Below the pieces are notes generated by a model. The model saw only the letters and a list, made by a program, of their open reading frames with translations. It had not been told where the DNA came from and did no database searches. From Phoma sp. XZ068 (taxonomy: Eukaryota > Ascomycota > Dothideomycetes > Pleosporales > Didymellaceae), in assembly GCA_004835665.1 (NCBI GenBank), contig RBKR01000009.1:1612001-1676000 (forward strand): a stretch of 64,000 nt of DNA, read 5' to 3'. A program made the translations under genes and the position numbers. Numbering within the stretch: the first letter of the stretch is position 1; each line of letters opens with the position of its first letter. Shown here in pieces: positions 36,532 through 47,967 of this stretch.

Positions 36532-38631
36532 ATGAAGGTCGCTAATGAAACAATGGATGGAAAGCGACATATAATAATCATTGGAGCTGGGTTAGTTTCA
36601 TTCGAACTTCCAGTATCGTTGCTTACGAGAACAGTGTCTCTGGCATTTTACTAGGTTCGTCACTGCGCCAGCGCCGAAAACAAGGGATGTCAAAACTGAG
36701 CTGTCTTGTGTCTAGCCCACCACTTCAAGAAGTATTCATCAAATGCATATACATTCCAAATTGTGGAGAAGAACCACGATGTTGGAGGCACGTGGCTTGA
36801 GAATACCTACCCTGGTATGAACGGAGATCGATTCCGATGTCAGAGAATTACGACTGACTTCCCCAGGTTGCGCGTGCGACGTGCCAAGCGATATCTACCA
36901 GTACTCCTTTGCACCAACCAAAACCTGGTCCAAATTGTTCGTGCTTAATTTCTTCACATAATTGGACTAATGCTAATCTGAGCTTTCATGTACAGATTTG
37001 CATCTTCTGGAGAGATCCAGAAGTACCTCTCGAAAGTAGTCAGTCACTTTGATTTGAGGAATCACATTGAATTTGACACGACAGTGAAAAAATGTGCTTG
37101 GGTAGAGCATGAAAGCAAATGGATGGTTGACACGGAACATAATGGCGTTCTGACCTTCGGGAGAAAAGCCGATGTCTTAATCAACGCCGCGGGAATCTTG
37201 AACCACTACCAGTACCCTGACATACCTGGCCTTGACAGCTATAAGGGCTGTCTAATGCACACTGCGGACTGGGACCACTCAGTGGATCTAGCGGGAAAAA
37301 ATGTGAGCGTCATCGGAGCAGGAGCAAGCGCCGTACAAGTGATACCCCAGATCCAACCCCTGGTCAAACAACTCTCCGTGTACATCCGAACCCCATCTTG
37401 GATTACCACGCTACCTGATAGCTTTCAAGAAATCGACAACAACCCCAATAAAACCACAGATGACTATCTGCACCACTGTAAGGGGCTCGAAAGCTATTAT
37501 AATAAACTCTTTCCAGTCTTCTATCGCGACTCAGACACGCAGGTGCAGAAGCACCAGGAGATTGCTCTATGGATGGAACAACGCATCGCAAACCCCGCCC
37601 TACGCAAGAATCTCATCCCTGACTACGAACTCGGCTGTCGTAGAATTAGCCCTGGAGCGCCGTTCCTCCGCGCTCTACAAGAACCTAATGTCAAATGCGT
37701 CTTCAGTCCCATCGCAGCATGCAAGCCAGACGGTCTCGAGACCCATGACGGACTCGAGGCATCCGACGTCATAATCGCCGCAACGGGCTTCAATACATCA
37801 TTCCGCCCGCGGTTTCCCTTGCTGGGGCAGGAAGGCATAGATCTCAGAGATTTGTGGAAAGACGATCCGGCGTCTTATATGGGTCTCGGATGTGCTGGCT
37901 TTCCGAACTACTTGTCCATGCTTGGTCCTAATTGTCCGGTTGCCAACGGTAGTTTGATTGGTATGTATGAAGCTTGACGTAAGATTCAACGGTTTCTTCA
38001 AGCTGAGAACTTTGCAGGCAGTCTTGAAGCGATGGCCGATTTTATCGTTCGGCTTCTCAGGCGCGTTGACAATTTCGGTGTCTCTACGTTTGCGCCGGAC
38101 AAAGGCGCACAGGACGACTTCAACCTACAAGTCGACGAGTTCATGAAGGATGCTGTTTGGACCGGGAACTGCACAAGCTGGTGTATGTCTGAACTTTTTT
38201 CGTGCACGATGTCACCCTTTCTGTTTTGAAGGAGAGGTAGAGTATCGTACTAACTCACGTTAACAGATAAACGCGGGCACAACGGAAAAGTAACAGCCGT
38301 ATGGCCAGGAAGCAGTCTCCACTACCGCGAAGTGCTCGAACAGGACCGCTGGGAAGACTGGAACTGGACTTATCCTGGCGGACGCTATAAGATGTGGGGC
38401 AAGGGTGAGTCTGAAGTTGAGAAAGCAGGTGGCGATCACAGCCATTACCTAGAGCATGGGCCACTGTTACCGATTTCTCTCCTCGCTGAGAAAGGTTACC
38501 GTAAGGATTCGAAAACAGAACCAAGCAACGGGCTGGAGAATAAGCAGAATGGTTGGTTGAGTTGTAGATCGAACGACAGATCGGGTGAGCCGGTGAGCGA
38601 TCAGTTGGTTAGCGAGATAACGAGCATTTAG
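36532..38631 (+). CDS. Flavin-dependent monooxygenase, Baeyer-Villiger type
   Basis: Seven exons, 36532-36590, 36635-36654, 36716-36814, 36867-36936, 36996-37960, 38018-38182 and 38267-38631, encode 580 aa. All phases close. The second exon has only 20 bases. FAD-binding GAGVSG sits at residues 18-23. GGTWLENTYPGCACD matches the long Baeyer-Villiger fingerprint GGxWxxxxYPGxxxD. YKGCLMHTADWD matches the FxGxxxHxxxW(D) fingerprint with Tyr for Phe. The NADPH Rossmann motif is VSVIGAGASAVQV. The enzyme should use NADPH and O2 to insert oxygen next to a ketone or oxidise a heteroatom; the substrate is unknown. ATG 36553 is a possible later start. The gene converges on the FAD oxidase. Confidence 0.92.
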
Positions 38632-39048
38632 ACTTTGAATACAAGCCACAAACCAGCCTACGATACGCTGACGAGACAAGCTCGTGACGTATTAGAGCGT
38701 CATGGGAGTGTGTATGTTCCCTGCTATTGACATGTGCCTACCTTCTGCGTGGCCCCACTGTGCCATACTTGTCTTTGCGCTCTTAGCTAGATAGCCAACA
38801 ATAAGGTCTATTGCTTTTGGAGCCTACAGTCATATCAATGCATATTTTAGATGCCCCTTCTGTAGCGAGAATGTTAAGCCGCACAAGACCTAATGCGCGC
38901 CATGTCTTCTAGAACATGAACTGTCTCATTGACATGTATTGCAATTTGGAATGCGGAACGCTTTGAACAACACTCAGAATGATATGGTAAATATTACCGT
39001 CTAGTATGCTGTAAATACGAGTTGAGCTCATGGGACCTTGATATTGAA
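38632..39048. other. Convergent 3' spacer, no gene seen
   Basis: About 415 bp between the 3' ends of the flavin monooxygenase and the FAD oxidase. It is moderately AT-rich and shows no coding signal. Confidence 0.5.
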
Positions 39049-40449
39049 CTACAAAAGCGCCTTCTCCTGCTGCGTGAACTCGCGGCGCGCCGGTCCCCCA
39101 CGACTCCCATCGCCGTGAAATGTGTCTTTGCGATCCTTGTACTCCGTTCTAAATCGCCATTTCTGCTTCAAGTCCGGTGACAGTGTGCGCTCAAGCCCCT
39201 GCGTTACGTACTTGCCCAGCACCGGGAGGAACTTGAATGCACTGTTAGAGCACTAGGGTCAGCCGGGCTTCCACATTGAGTTTGCGAAGGGATAAATCGG
39301 AACTTACTGTCCACTTCCGGCTGTAGCGAGAAAGAGATTGGAGTGGTCGGGGTGGTAGTCGATAATGAATTCCCCGGAGGGTGTGTCGTTGTACCAGCAG
39401 ACAGCGACGCGGTCGAATTTACGATCTGCGAGGGAGGGGAGTATGGTTTGCAAGCCGGAGCGCAATCGGGTCACGCCGTCCGCGGGAGCGAAATTGGTGC
39501 GCTTGCTTCGGGCCGTTGTTGGAGGGAGAGAAAGACCGCTTTGGTCGGTTGTTCGTGTGTAGCCCCAGCCGTGTACGGCGACTTTCAGGACTCGGGCCTC
39601 TGGGTGAGGTGGGAAGCAAAACCAACCGGAATCGTAATCTATGTATAGTGGGAGGTCTTTGTAGGCTTCCATCTCAGCGTCTGTTAGGTTAATGAATGCT
39701 AAGACTTGCGCGGTGGAAATCGTTGAGTTGTACATGGATGCTAGTTTTGGCGACCAAGCGCCAGCAGCGAGAATGAAGTAGTCCCCTGGGATGACATGAC
39801 CGCTCTCTGCTTGTGCAGCAATGATTTTGCCAGTGGAATCGTCTGTCTGTAAGGCAGTGACGGTACCTTGTTTACCGCATACGAAAGACACGCCCCCTTC
39901 AATACATTGGTTTCGAAGAACGGCAATAGCCTTCTGTGCATCAGCCCAACCGGAGCTGCGATTGCAGTATCCCGACAGGTTTGAGTGAACCGTGTCACCA
40001 TACAGAATTGGAAACTCAGCTTTGATAGCTTCTTGGCTCGGCATTGGTTCCCACGGGTGGTTTAGACCATCAAGGGCATCTGTGCATTTGTCGAGGTGTG
40101 TCCGTCCGTATGCTTTGCTTGCGATGAAGGCATTTGGTCCATGATAGAAAATCCCATGGAACTTTGGATCAGCATACCAGACATCGAAAGCTTCTTTTGC
40201 AAGCTTGGCATATACAGGATCGCGATAGTCGAACCGTATCACTCGCGAGATGTCTACGCTGGAGCCATCTGGTACCTTGATTGGTTTCAATCAGTTTCAA
40301 CCCACATTTGCTCGGACTAGGATACGAACTGGAGGAACATGGCGATCTAGAACCGTGATGTTCTTGTACCCTTTGCGTGCCAATTCTACAGCTGTTGATA
40401 AGCCAAAAACCCCTGCGCCCACTATAATGAGCCGACTATGTGTATGCAT
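39049..40449 (-). CDS. FAD-dependent amine oxidase (fructosyl-amino-acid / sarcosine oxidase family)
   Basis: Three exons on the minus strand, 40330-40449, 39308-40275 and 39049-39241, encode 426 aa. The N-terminal Rossmann motif IIVGAGVFGLS (Gly11, Gly13, Gly16) binds FAD. HVPPVPDGSSVDISRVIRFD follows directly across the first intron, as in fungal fructosyl-amine and saccharopine/pipecolate-type oxidases. VAVCWYNDTPSGEFIIDYHP contains Cys333, at the place of the covalent FAD linkage in this family, and ATAGSGHAFKFLPVLGK closes the fold. These enzymes oxidise a secondary amine C-N bond and make H2O2. The C-terminus (KALL) is not a peroxisomal signal, unlike many relatives. It shares a 289-bp divergent promoter with the cupin gene. 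Confidence 0.92.
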
Positions 40450-40738
40450 TGTGTGTCCAATACCTTGCTGACAACACTGAAAGCCTCAATTATGAAGTGT
40501 AGCCTATTTATTGGTAACAGGGTTGGCCATGTGATGTTGAAAATCACCCGATGCTAGGAGCACATGCTGGAGGAAAGACTTGGCGATGAAAGTGGGCATT
40601 GAGGCGGGAACGGAAGCGGGAGTGACACGGTATCGATGCCGGCGCTAAATTTTAAGGTCATGCACTGTCCATTTCATTTGTTCGACTCCTCACGCACGCA
40701 AGATCACGATTACAGCTGCTCCAGGACGAACTTATACC
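40450..40738. promoter_or_regulatory. Divergent promoter with a CGG-N8-CCG inverted repeat
   Basis: This 289-bp region separates the start codons of the FAD oxidase (minus) and cupin (plus). It contains CGG at 40628-40630 and CCG at 40639-40641, an inverted triplet pair spaced by eight bases, the kind of site bound by Zn2Cys6 dimers. The neighbouring Zn2Cys6 gene makes a local regulator plausible. That the site is used is inference. Confidence 0.45.
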
Positions 40739-41462
40739 ATGGCCGTCACGTGGCCTGAGCAGTATACTCTTTCAAGTACTACGAACGTCCCAAACAACGT
40801 CTTGCCAGCTTTAATTTACCGAACTGTGCTTCCGACCCCTATAGATTCTGAGGTCACGAAGCGTTTATGTGAGGGAAATGGTTGGGAGAAACGGGTGTGT
40901 ATTTGAGAACAGATGATTTCCATTTATTCTTACGCTGACCACCCTCCAGGGCGAGTGGGGGGAAATCAAGATACCACATTTCCACCCCAACACTCATGAA
41001 TGTTACGGTACGTAAATCGATGCTATAGATCAGTCTACCCAGCTAATTTGGGACTACATAGCTATAATTCGAGGAAGCTCGTGTCTGGCTCTTGGGCGAG
41101 GAAAGAAAGACGAAGGCACAGATGGCATTGAGGTCAACGTCTATACGGGGGATGTGATCATTATCCCAGCAGGTGTTTCGCACCGTTCTCTGAGTTCTGA
41201 GGGTGACTTCAGGTATATTGGTGTATATCCCCAAGTAAGTCTGTGATGCGGAGATTGCGTATGAGTTTTAGCCCTGGTTGACCAATCACAGGCGGCTCCA
41301 CGATGGCGGAACAACCACTGCGAAGGCAATGAACCAATGGATGCACTGACCCGGGAAATCGACAACGTCGATATACCCGATTCCGATCCCATATTCGGCG
41401 CCAATGGTCCTTTAAGTCAAATCTGGAAGTCCGCACGAGCCAAATCTCGGGCGAGGCTGTGA
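40739..41462 (+). CDS. Small cupin-domain protein
   Basis: Four exons, 40739-40894, 40950-41007, 41062-41234 and 41292-41462, encode 185 aa. It has one cupin barrel. The first cupin motif is split by introns: PHFHPNTHE holds two His and a Glu in the metal-binding arrangement, then YAIIRGSSCLALG. The second motif is GDVIIIPAGVSHRSL, with the third His. The C-terminal PRWRNNHCEG and DPIFGANGPLSQIW are typical of a conserved fungal/bacterial cupin family without firm function. The metal site looks complete, so a small dioxygenase or isomerase role is possible. It is transcribed away from the FAD oxidase, and its stop is only 82 bp from that of the converging regulator gene. Confidence 0.9.
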
Positions 41463-41544
41463 ACCCGTCTCAGAGTGGCTGGGGGGTTGGTCGGCATGAA
41501 CGACCGAGAGTAGGGAGGATGGGTTACGTTCCATTTTCATCTCG

Positions 41545-44090
41545 TCATTGTACCATGTGAGGATGGTCTGACTCGAAATCGACAGGGAAATAGTCCAACG
41601 CAGATGGGCCAGATAAAGACATATCGACGTACGACCGGACTGCGATGTTTTCCAGCCTGGAATTTCCCTGAACCAGCATACCAGCGGATGGACTTCGACT
41701 TGGACTCTCAGGGATCTCGCAATCCACCACACTTGATGGGCTGCTGAAATCCGGCGGCACGCTGTTCATAGCAGAGTTTGTCCCTTCGTCGGAAGTGTAA
41801 CCTGTGTACGATTTGCTAGATGTTGACGCGCAATCAAAGAGTCTCCACATCAATCGCAAGTCTTCTTCCTCAAGGTGTACTTGGTTTGCCCCGTCAGGTG
41901 GGGCTGCACCGTCGTATTCTTCCTCAACATAGTTCAAACTCGGCCGGTGACTAATGCGCGCTTTCAGTTGCTCAAGTAGGGAAGTCTTGGAAGTGTAAGT
42001 TCACCTGTTTGTTGGGTAAGATAGGTTGGGTACTTACGACGACCTGCATGCTCGGCCATTCTTGCGAAAGTCTCTTCACAAAGTCTAAGCACTTCTCGAA
42101 CTTTTGCTTCGCAGATACAGCTACTGTGGGGTATTGGCTTGTGGTATGCTCCAGGTGTATTGAAGCTGCAATTGCGACCAGGTGACCGAGAAAGGGGTCG
42201 TGAAGCATCAATCCGGCGGCATCCATATGATTGAGCAGTCTGAAAACCCAATTGGCATGAATCAGAGAAAATTCGTAACACTTTTGTAGGAACGTTAAGG
42301 GAGTTTTGTGCTTAAGTCGCGTAGTTTTGATGTGTATGATGAAAGGGTGGTTTCTAGATAAGTATTTAGCAAGTTCATACGAGAAGCATTTTAGATATAC
42401 GTACAAGCAGCAGTTTACGACAGACAGGGTCAGTTGAAACCGCAACCATACCACGAAGTAGCTTGTCGATCCCGGTTCATCCAGCACACGGGCAGGTGAT
42501 CCTATACACGATAGAATGTGACCCGCAGTCTCACATCCTAGATGATCTCTCAGATTCGTTCATATAAGTGCAGGAACAGACATACTCATTTCAATGTCCA
42601 GGATTTTTGTTAATATTGCAGCTCTGGGCGAGTCATGCCTCCAAACAGGCACATCGGTGTTTGAAGGGGGTTGCGCGATGTAGTCGATAATACACTCCCA
42701 AATCCGAAGAGTCTGTATTTGCAGACAAGCGACATTCTGTGGTGGAAGGGGCGCGCCAGAATCTACCGAGCTCAGCGAGATGTCTTGCTCAGGTGGTTGG
42801 GGAGGAATATCTGGGTGGAAAGGGCCGCTCTGGATTACGGGCAGCTCGAAAGTTGCCGTCGGAGTCGAGGGATTAACCGTGTTTCCCCCGAGAAGCATTC
42901 TGTCCAACATGAAGAGTGACCAGATAATCTCCTGCCTACGAGCTCGATCGGCGAGCTCAAGACCTTCCAGCGACTCGGTGGCCAACATATCACGGGCTTG
43001 AGCAATTCGTAGCCCTAACGCCACCTGTGCTCGTGCTCTCTCAAGCCATCCATCTGTACAATTACTCGTCAACATGCCACGATCGGAATGATTTGAAGTA
43101 TCGACTCACCTCCTGAATCCACCTGCACCTGAAGACAAAGCCCCTGAAAATAATCATCATCGATCGCGAAAGCACAGTATGCTTTGGTGAGGAGGTCCCA
43201 CGAAAGCTGTGTCAGTTTGGCTATGCATTCCATTCGCTCTGGTTCATTTTGGAAGAAAGAATGCCGGGATGAGCGTAAACTGAGAGCAAGCATAGGATAC
43301 AATATGATCGGAGGGATGTTGTCATCTATCCTGGATTCAAGTGATCGGGAGTATGCCAGAATCGGACACGGCTGATTGCAGAAATTTGCAAAATATAGGG
43401 CGATGCCCTCTGATATAACTGTGTCTGGTAGTTGCGCATCTTGTATGCTATCAGAACGGTCAGCGGGCGGCAGTCGTTGCCATCGATAACAGTCCGTACC
43501 ATGCATAGGGAGACTGTGGTGCAGGGGGCAGCGAGATCGGCGAGAGTCGTAGTGCGGGATCCTGGGAAGCTCTCGAAGTTCGAAAGTCATTACTTCGACG
43601 ACGATAGGCGGAAGGCTCGGCGGACGTAGTTGGATGAGGTAGGCTGAAATTCGTCAGTGTTGATGCGAGACGCTTACTAGAAATCGTACTCAATTGCAGC
43701 AGCAAGTTGTTTTAGCATCTCTTCAATTGCGCTGAGGCGCCCGGACTGAGAAGGGGTGAGTACGGTGTTGGTAAACGTCGATCGCACGCATTACATCGTT
43801 GCCAGCCGTATGAGAAACTTCGCCGGTGACGTCGCGGGATTCTATGGACCTTTCGCGAGATCGATGATGAGTTGCATAGACACATTTTTGCCGTAGTCGC
43901 ATACAACACGAGCAGTTCGGTCTTTCTCCTGTGCATTTTGACTTCTTGCGACTGCATTGTTGTTAATGGCCAATATTTCGGAGGGGACCGATCTATCGGG
44001 ACGCACGGACCGGCAATTTTCGCAAGCCTGTCTTGCCCGCTTGTTTGTAATGTATGGATAACGTTGGCTGCGCCGCTGCGTTTCTGCCAT
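41545..44090 (-). CDS. Zn2Cys6 transcription factor with fungal regulatory middle domain
   Basis: Nine exons on the minus strand, 44011-44090, 43795-43951, 43678-43745, 43500-43643, 43110-43447, 42586-43053, 42405-42537, 42038-42353 and 41545-41985, encode 714 aa; all eight introns keep phase. The binuclear cluster spans the first intron: C23-x2-C26-x6-C33-x6-C40-x2-C43-x6-C50, with RRKKSK between the second and third Cys. The middle region has the fungal-specific TF pattern (SEGIALYFANFCNQPCPIL, GLRIAQARDM, QEIIWSLFMLDRMLLGG). The C-terminal 150 residues are acidic and Ser/Pro-rich, as in an activation domain. It is nuclear and most likely controls the adjacent oxidase, cupin and Rieske genes, which surround it. 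The direct target is inference. Confidence 0.93.
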
Positions 44091-44533
44091 CTAGAGGATG
44101 TACGTTTGAAGATGTCGTTGCGTAGTCTCGAGAAGCATGCAGATGCGGCCCGGCTACCTAGGTAGGGCATCGCTGACCGTAGTCGGCGAAGCCCTTGGAA
44201 AGGTATCGCACAGACCCTTCCAACCCCGCAAAAGGTGGAGATAAGACTAAACAGTTAAAAGTTCCCTGGGTACGATTTTATTCTAGTCCGAGTGTAGATT
44301 TGATATCCCGAGTGATTGATAGGCCGAACATCGGCGCTTTCACAGTTACAGCCATCCGATCATATGATCGGAACGGCCCAATCACGTGAGCGGCATTCGC
44401 GCAACGACCATCACTCGTATTCTCGTATTCCAATATCAAGATATGGAGTAATATAGAGGATGCGATGGAGCAAGTGGCCTGTTCCATCTTCTTAGCCATC
44501 ATCAAAACTCTTGACTTGAAAGTCCTACCCATC
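44091..44533. promoter_or_regulatory. Divergent promoter between regulator and Rieske oxygenase, with palindromes
   Basis: The 443-bp spacer holds a perfect 16-bp palindrome, CCGATCATATGATCGG, at 44356-44371; an everted pair CCG-N5-CGG at 44324-44334; two copies of CCGAGTG twenty bases apart at 44288 and 44308; and an E-box CACGTG at 44383-44388. CCG/CGG pairs are the usual targets of Zn2Cys6 dimers, so self-regulation by the divergent TF gene is plausible. Confidence 0.5.
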
Positions 44534-45820
44534 ATGAGTCAATATTTTTGGAAATTCCTCGGCTACAAGGACGACTCAGGGAATGAAAAACGGCCCACTA
44601 CTACATCACGTAGTCTACCGTCGTCGTGGTACAGGTCTGATGCCGTCTACCAGCTTGAACGGCGGGCTATATTTTCCAAGAGGTGGATTCTAGTCACACA
44701 TAAGCACAGGTTTCCAAACGCTGGGGACTACGTCCAGTTTGAAGAGGCAGGCTTCCGTTTCTTCCTGTGTCGAGATCGCGATGGCAATATCAACGGATTC
44801 CACAACATATGCCGGCATCGGGCGTTCCCTGTTGTCACAGAGCCTCAGGGGCGAGTGAAGATACTGTCCTGTAAATACCACGGATGGTCCTATGGATTAA
44901 AGGGTAATCTAGCGAAGGCGCCAGGCTATGAAGAGATGGAAGGTTTTGATAAGACGCAGAATGGACTGTTGTCGGTGAACGTTCATGTTGATCACAAAGG
45001 CTTTGTATGGGTGAACCTGGATGTTGCAAATGAAATTGCATGGGAAGATGACTTCGAGGGGGTTGACACGCAACCTCGCATGGACGTATTCAACTTCGAC
45101 GATTACCGGTTCGATCACACATGGGAGATGGGCGGCGCTTATAACTGGAAGGCATTAGCTGATAACTATAACGAATGCTATCATTGTCCGACAGCTCACC
45201 CCGACGTGGCTGGTATTACAGATCTGAAGCTATACGCGGTCAGCACAAAAGGAGGACATATCCAACACTTTACCAATGCAGAGAAAATTGCCATGGACGA
45301 GGGACAGAGGGTTCGCAGCACGTACTACTTCCCGAATGCGTGTATGACCGTAACGTGAGTGGGCGGATGGAGATATTGTGAGCACCGGCAGAGTTCGCTG
45401 ACCTAGGTTAGGCCTTTCTTCTTTTACATGATGAGATGCGTGCCAACGTCGGCTCATCACTGCTCAATGGAGTACGAAGTGTATCGGCATAAGGACGCTT
45501 CTGACGCAGAGTTCGAAGCCATCGACTCCATGTACAAACGTGTGTTGAATGAAGACAAGTGGTTGTGTCTGAACACACAGAAGAATCATGAAGCTGGTGT
45601 CTATGTCAGTGGGGAAATGCATACAAGAATGGAGAAAGGCCCGTTGTACATTCAACAGACTGTTCGTAGTCTACTTCGGCAGCATCATGATCAGGAGAGG
45701 AAGTTGGGGCGGGAGATATGGCCAGCTCGGCAGGTTTTGCCTGATTCGGCAACAGGGGTGGATGAGGATGAGGCCTTTTCGTGCAATCTAACATGTCAGA
45801 CTGATAAACTAGATTGGTAG
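44534..45820 (+). CDS. Rieske non-haem iron oxygenase, choline/carnitine-monooxygenase-like
   Basis: Two exons, 44534-45354 and 45412-45820, encode 409 aa. The Rieske [2Fe-2S] ligands are Cys93-x-His95 (NICRHRAFP) and Cys113-x2-His116 (CKYHGWSYG). The mononuclear iron site is DNYNECYHCPTAHPD, with His217 and His222 and the bridging acids before them. The layout and KALADNYNECYHC match the single-component oxygenases of the choline monooxygenase/CntA/stachydrine-demethylase group, which need an outside reductase. The likely substrate class is a quaternary or methylated amine, but sequence alone cannot fix it. An in-frame ATG at 44465 would add 23 residues; 44534 gives a more usual N-terminus. 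All ligands are intact. It is divergent from the Zn2Cys6 gene. Confidence 0.92.
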
Positions 45821-47501
45821 AGTAGTAATTAAAAACTCTTTAGTTATTGGGATTGAGATGTTCCTGAAACAGAGGCAGTTGTTAGAGACAAAATTGTTTG
45901 ACGTCTCGGTTACTCCTACGAACGTGCGGAGCAGGTGGGGGTAGGCGGGACAAGCGAAGCCGAGACTAGGCCCGGCAAGTTGACGCAATGGCAGCCCACA
46001 AGCGACAAGATATATGCACAGGTCGAATGTTGCGGGGCGGGTCGAGATCGAGTCGATTGCGCGTGTGCCTAAGCGGACGGCTTTGCAGTTGATAACTGGC
46101 ACGGCGCGACATGCAGCTGAAGGACTATCAACGGCCTTGAATTATTTGACTTATCCTACAGATGCTTAAATAGCTAGGGAGAGGTTAAGAAGCTTCCATG
46201 TAGACTAGGAGACCGATTAATTGATGTTTTTGCGACTGACCGTCGTGCCCACCACGAGAACAACGTCGAAGTTGCACCGCTAGTCGCGTATTGTCCGCCG
46301 TAACATCGTAAAAGCTGGGAGGACCATACATAAACCGGAGAAACGGGGGCCAGCCAAAGAACTGTAGCTATGTACTCTACAAGTCGCAGATGCGCAAAGC
46401 AGCGAAAGCCGAACTGGTGGCGCCGGTGTTGGTACCTACTGTAGGAAGGCGCCAAGCAGCAGTGACGAACATGTACTTAGGTATGCAGAGCTGCGCAGAT
46501 GACAGATGGCTTGCGCAGCTAGAGCTAGAGGACGTTTCGATTAATGAGCATGTCTCAAGCTTGTCACAGTGCAGCGCCAGCTCCAACAAGCGGTGCCAAG
46601 TAGTATTAGCCTCATGGACGACATCATTCGCGGTGCATGGACGTTCGTCGTGATGACATCGAAAACCACCAAGGCTGCACAGAGGGATCATAGGAGGTGT
46701 ACAGCGCAGTAAGAAATTATAAGCGAACACAATGAAAAAAGAATCTTGCCCGCAGAAACTGAATAGGTCAAAGCTGCAGCATCACCAGAAAAACCGCGAA
46801 GGCGCGCCCTGCTGCACGATGGGTCAAGAGGAAACACCTTGTTTGAGTTACGCCCTGTATACAACACCTAGAGACATAACAAGAGCTTTCAGATCTATTA
46901 AAAAAAGGCACATTATATGTTAGGGTAATTTCTTCCTGATAGTACCCACAGCAGATCTGCACGTTATACAAAACGCGGAGTACAGCAATCATTATTATGT
47001 TGGCAGACTTTTTACCAAATACAAACTCCGCGCAAAGTTACGATGGAGTCATGATCTAATGACTACATTCTCTTGCTAAGACCTACATTGACTTTCCACG
47101 AACTTCATTGGTGGCAGGATAAGGCTCCGTATAGGTACGCTCGCTATGAAATCACCAAAACATCCTGTAAGGCATTGACTTAGCGCACGAGAAATGGCTA
47201 CAATCGTGCTGTTAGACGTTTATATTGCCTTTAACATTGCGTCTAATTCAAATACAACAGCCATGTTCTTCATCCTACTTCGCAATTGCTTGTGTTCTAA
47301 AGTCTATAATAGGAAACATGGCTTTAGGCGGTAATGACAGGTTGTATTTCTTTGTATGTGTTCACTAAAATACCCACAGAAGCTTGGAAGATCCGAATCA
47401 ACATCAACAGGACTGCCTAGGAGGTACATAGCAAATAGGGGGACGATTGGCGGCCTAGCTTGTATGACCGATCCAGATCATCAGCCAACTTCATGTGTTC
47501 C
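45821..47501. other. Intergenic, no gene seen (1.7 kb)
   Basis: Start of the gene-poor part of the window. The short open frames here lack domains or coherent exon structure. Confidence 0.45.
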
Positions 47502-47967
47502 TTATTCGACATCAGCACCCTGAACGCCAGTGGTAGGAATGGGACGAGTAGAGCATGTAGGCGTGGGTCGAACGGACGGAGAAGGCCGACCGGTTCGCGT
47601 CGGACGGCCAGAAGGAGTAGGGCGTTCAGATGGAACAACAGACACTGAAGGACGAGCCGAAGGAGCAGCTGGCCCAGATGGGCGAATGGACCGGGTACTG
47701 GAAGGACGTCTGTCGTTGTTAGTGTGTGCGACGAACCTGGTGTTTAGATTGGAAATACACGCTGGGGATTGCAAGAGTCGAGCGACCTGAAAAGGAAGGT
47801 TTTGGAGGAACAACACTGAAGGATGGACGGATGCTACGGCGAACGGATTGTTCAGCTTGAGGCACAGCAGTGGCAAGGCTGCGACGTGTTAGTAAGACTT
47901 CGCTTCGATATGGCCATATTACGTACCCGATCATGCCGATCAGCGCGACGATGGAGTTGAACTTCAT
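47502..47967 (-). CDS. Small secreted Arg/Pro/Ser-rich protein
   Basis: Three exons on the minus strand, 47927-47967, 47759-47878 and 47502-47709, give 122 aa. The first intron has a GTACGT donor and CTAAC; the second also has CTAAC ten bases before its acceptor. Joining them gives a clean signal peptide (MKFNSIVALIGMIGLATA, cut before VPQ) followed by about 100 residues built of irregular repeats of the type RPS/RPT, such as SIRPS, ARPSVSVVP, ERPTPSGRPT and RPSPSVRPT. The same motif continues across the second intron, which supports the frame. I know no family. It could be a cell-wall or O-glycosylated surface protein or an effector candidate. The splicing is deduced by eye, so confidence is moderate. 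Confidence 0.6.
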
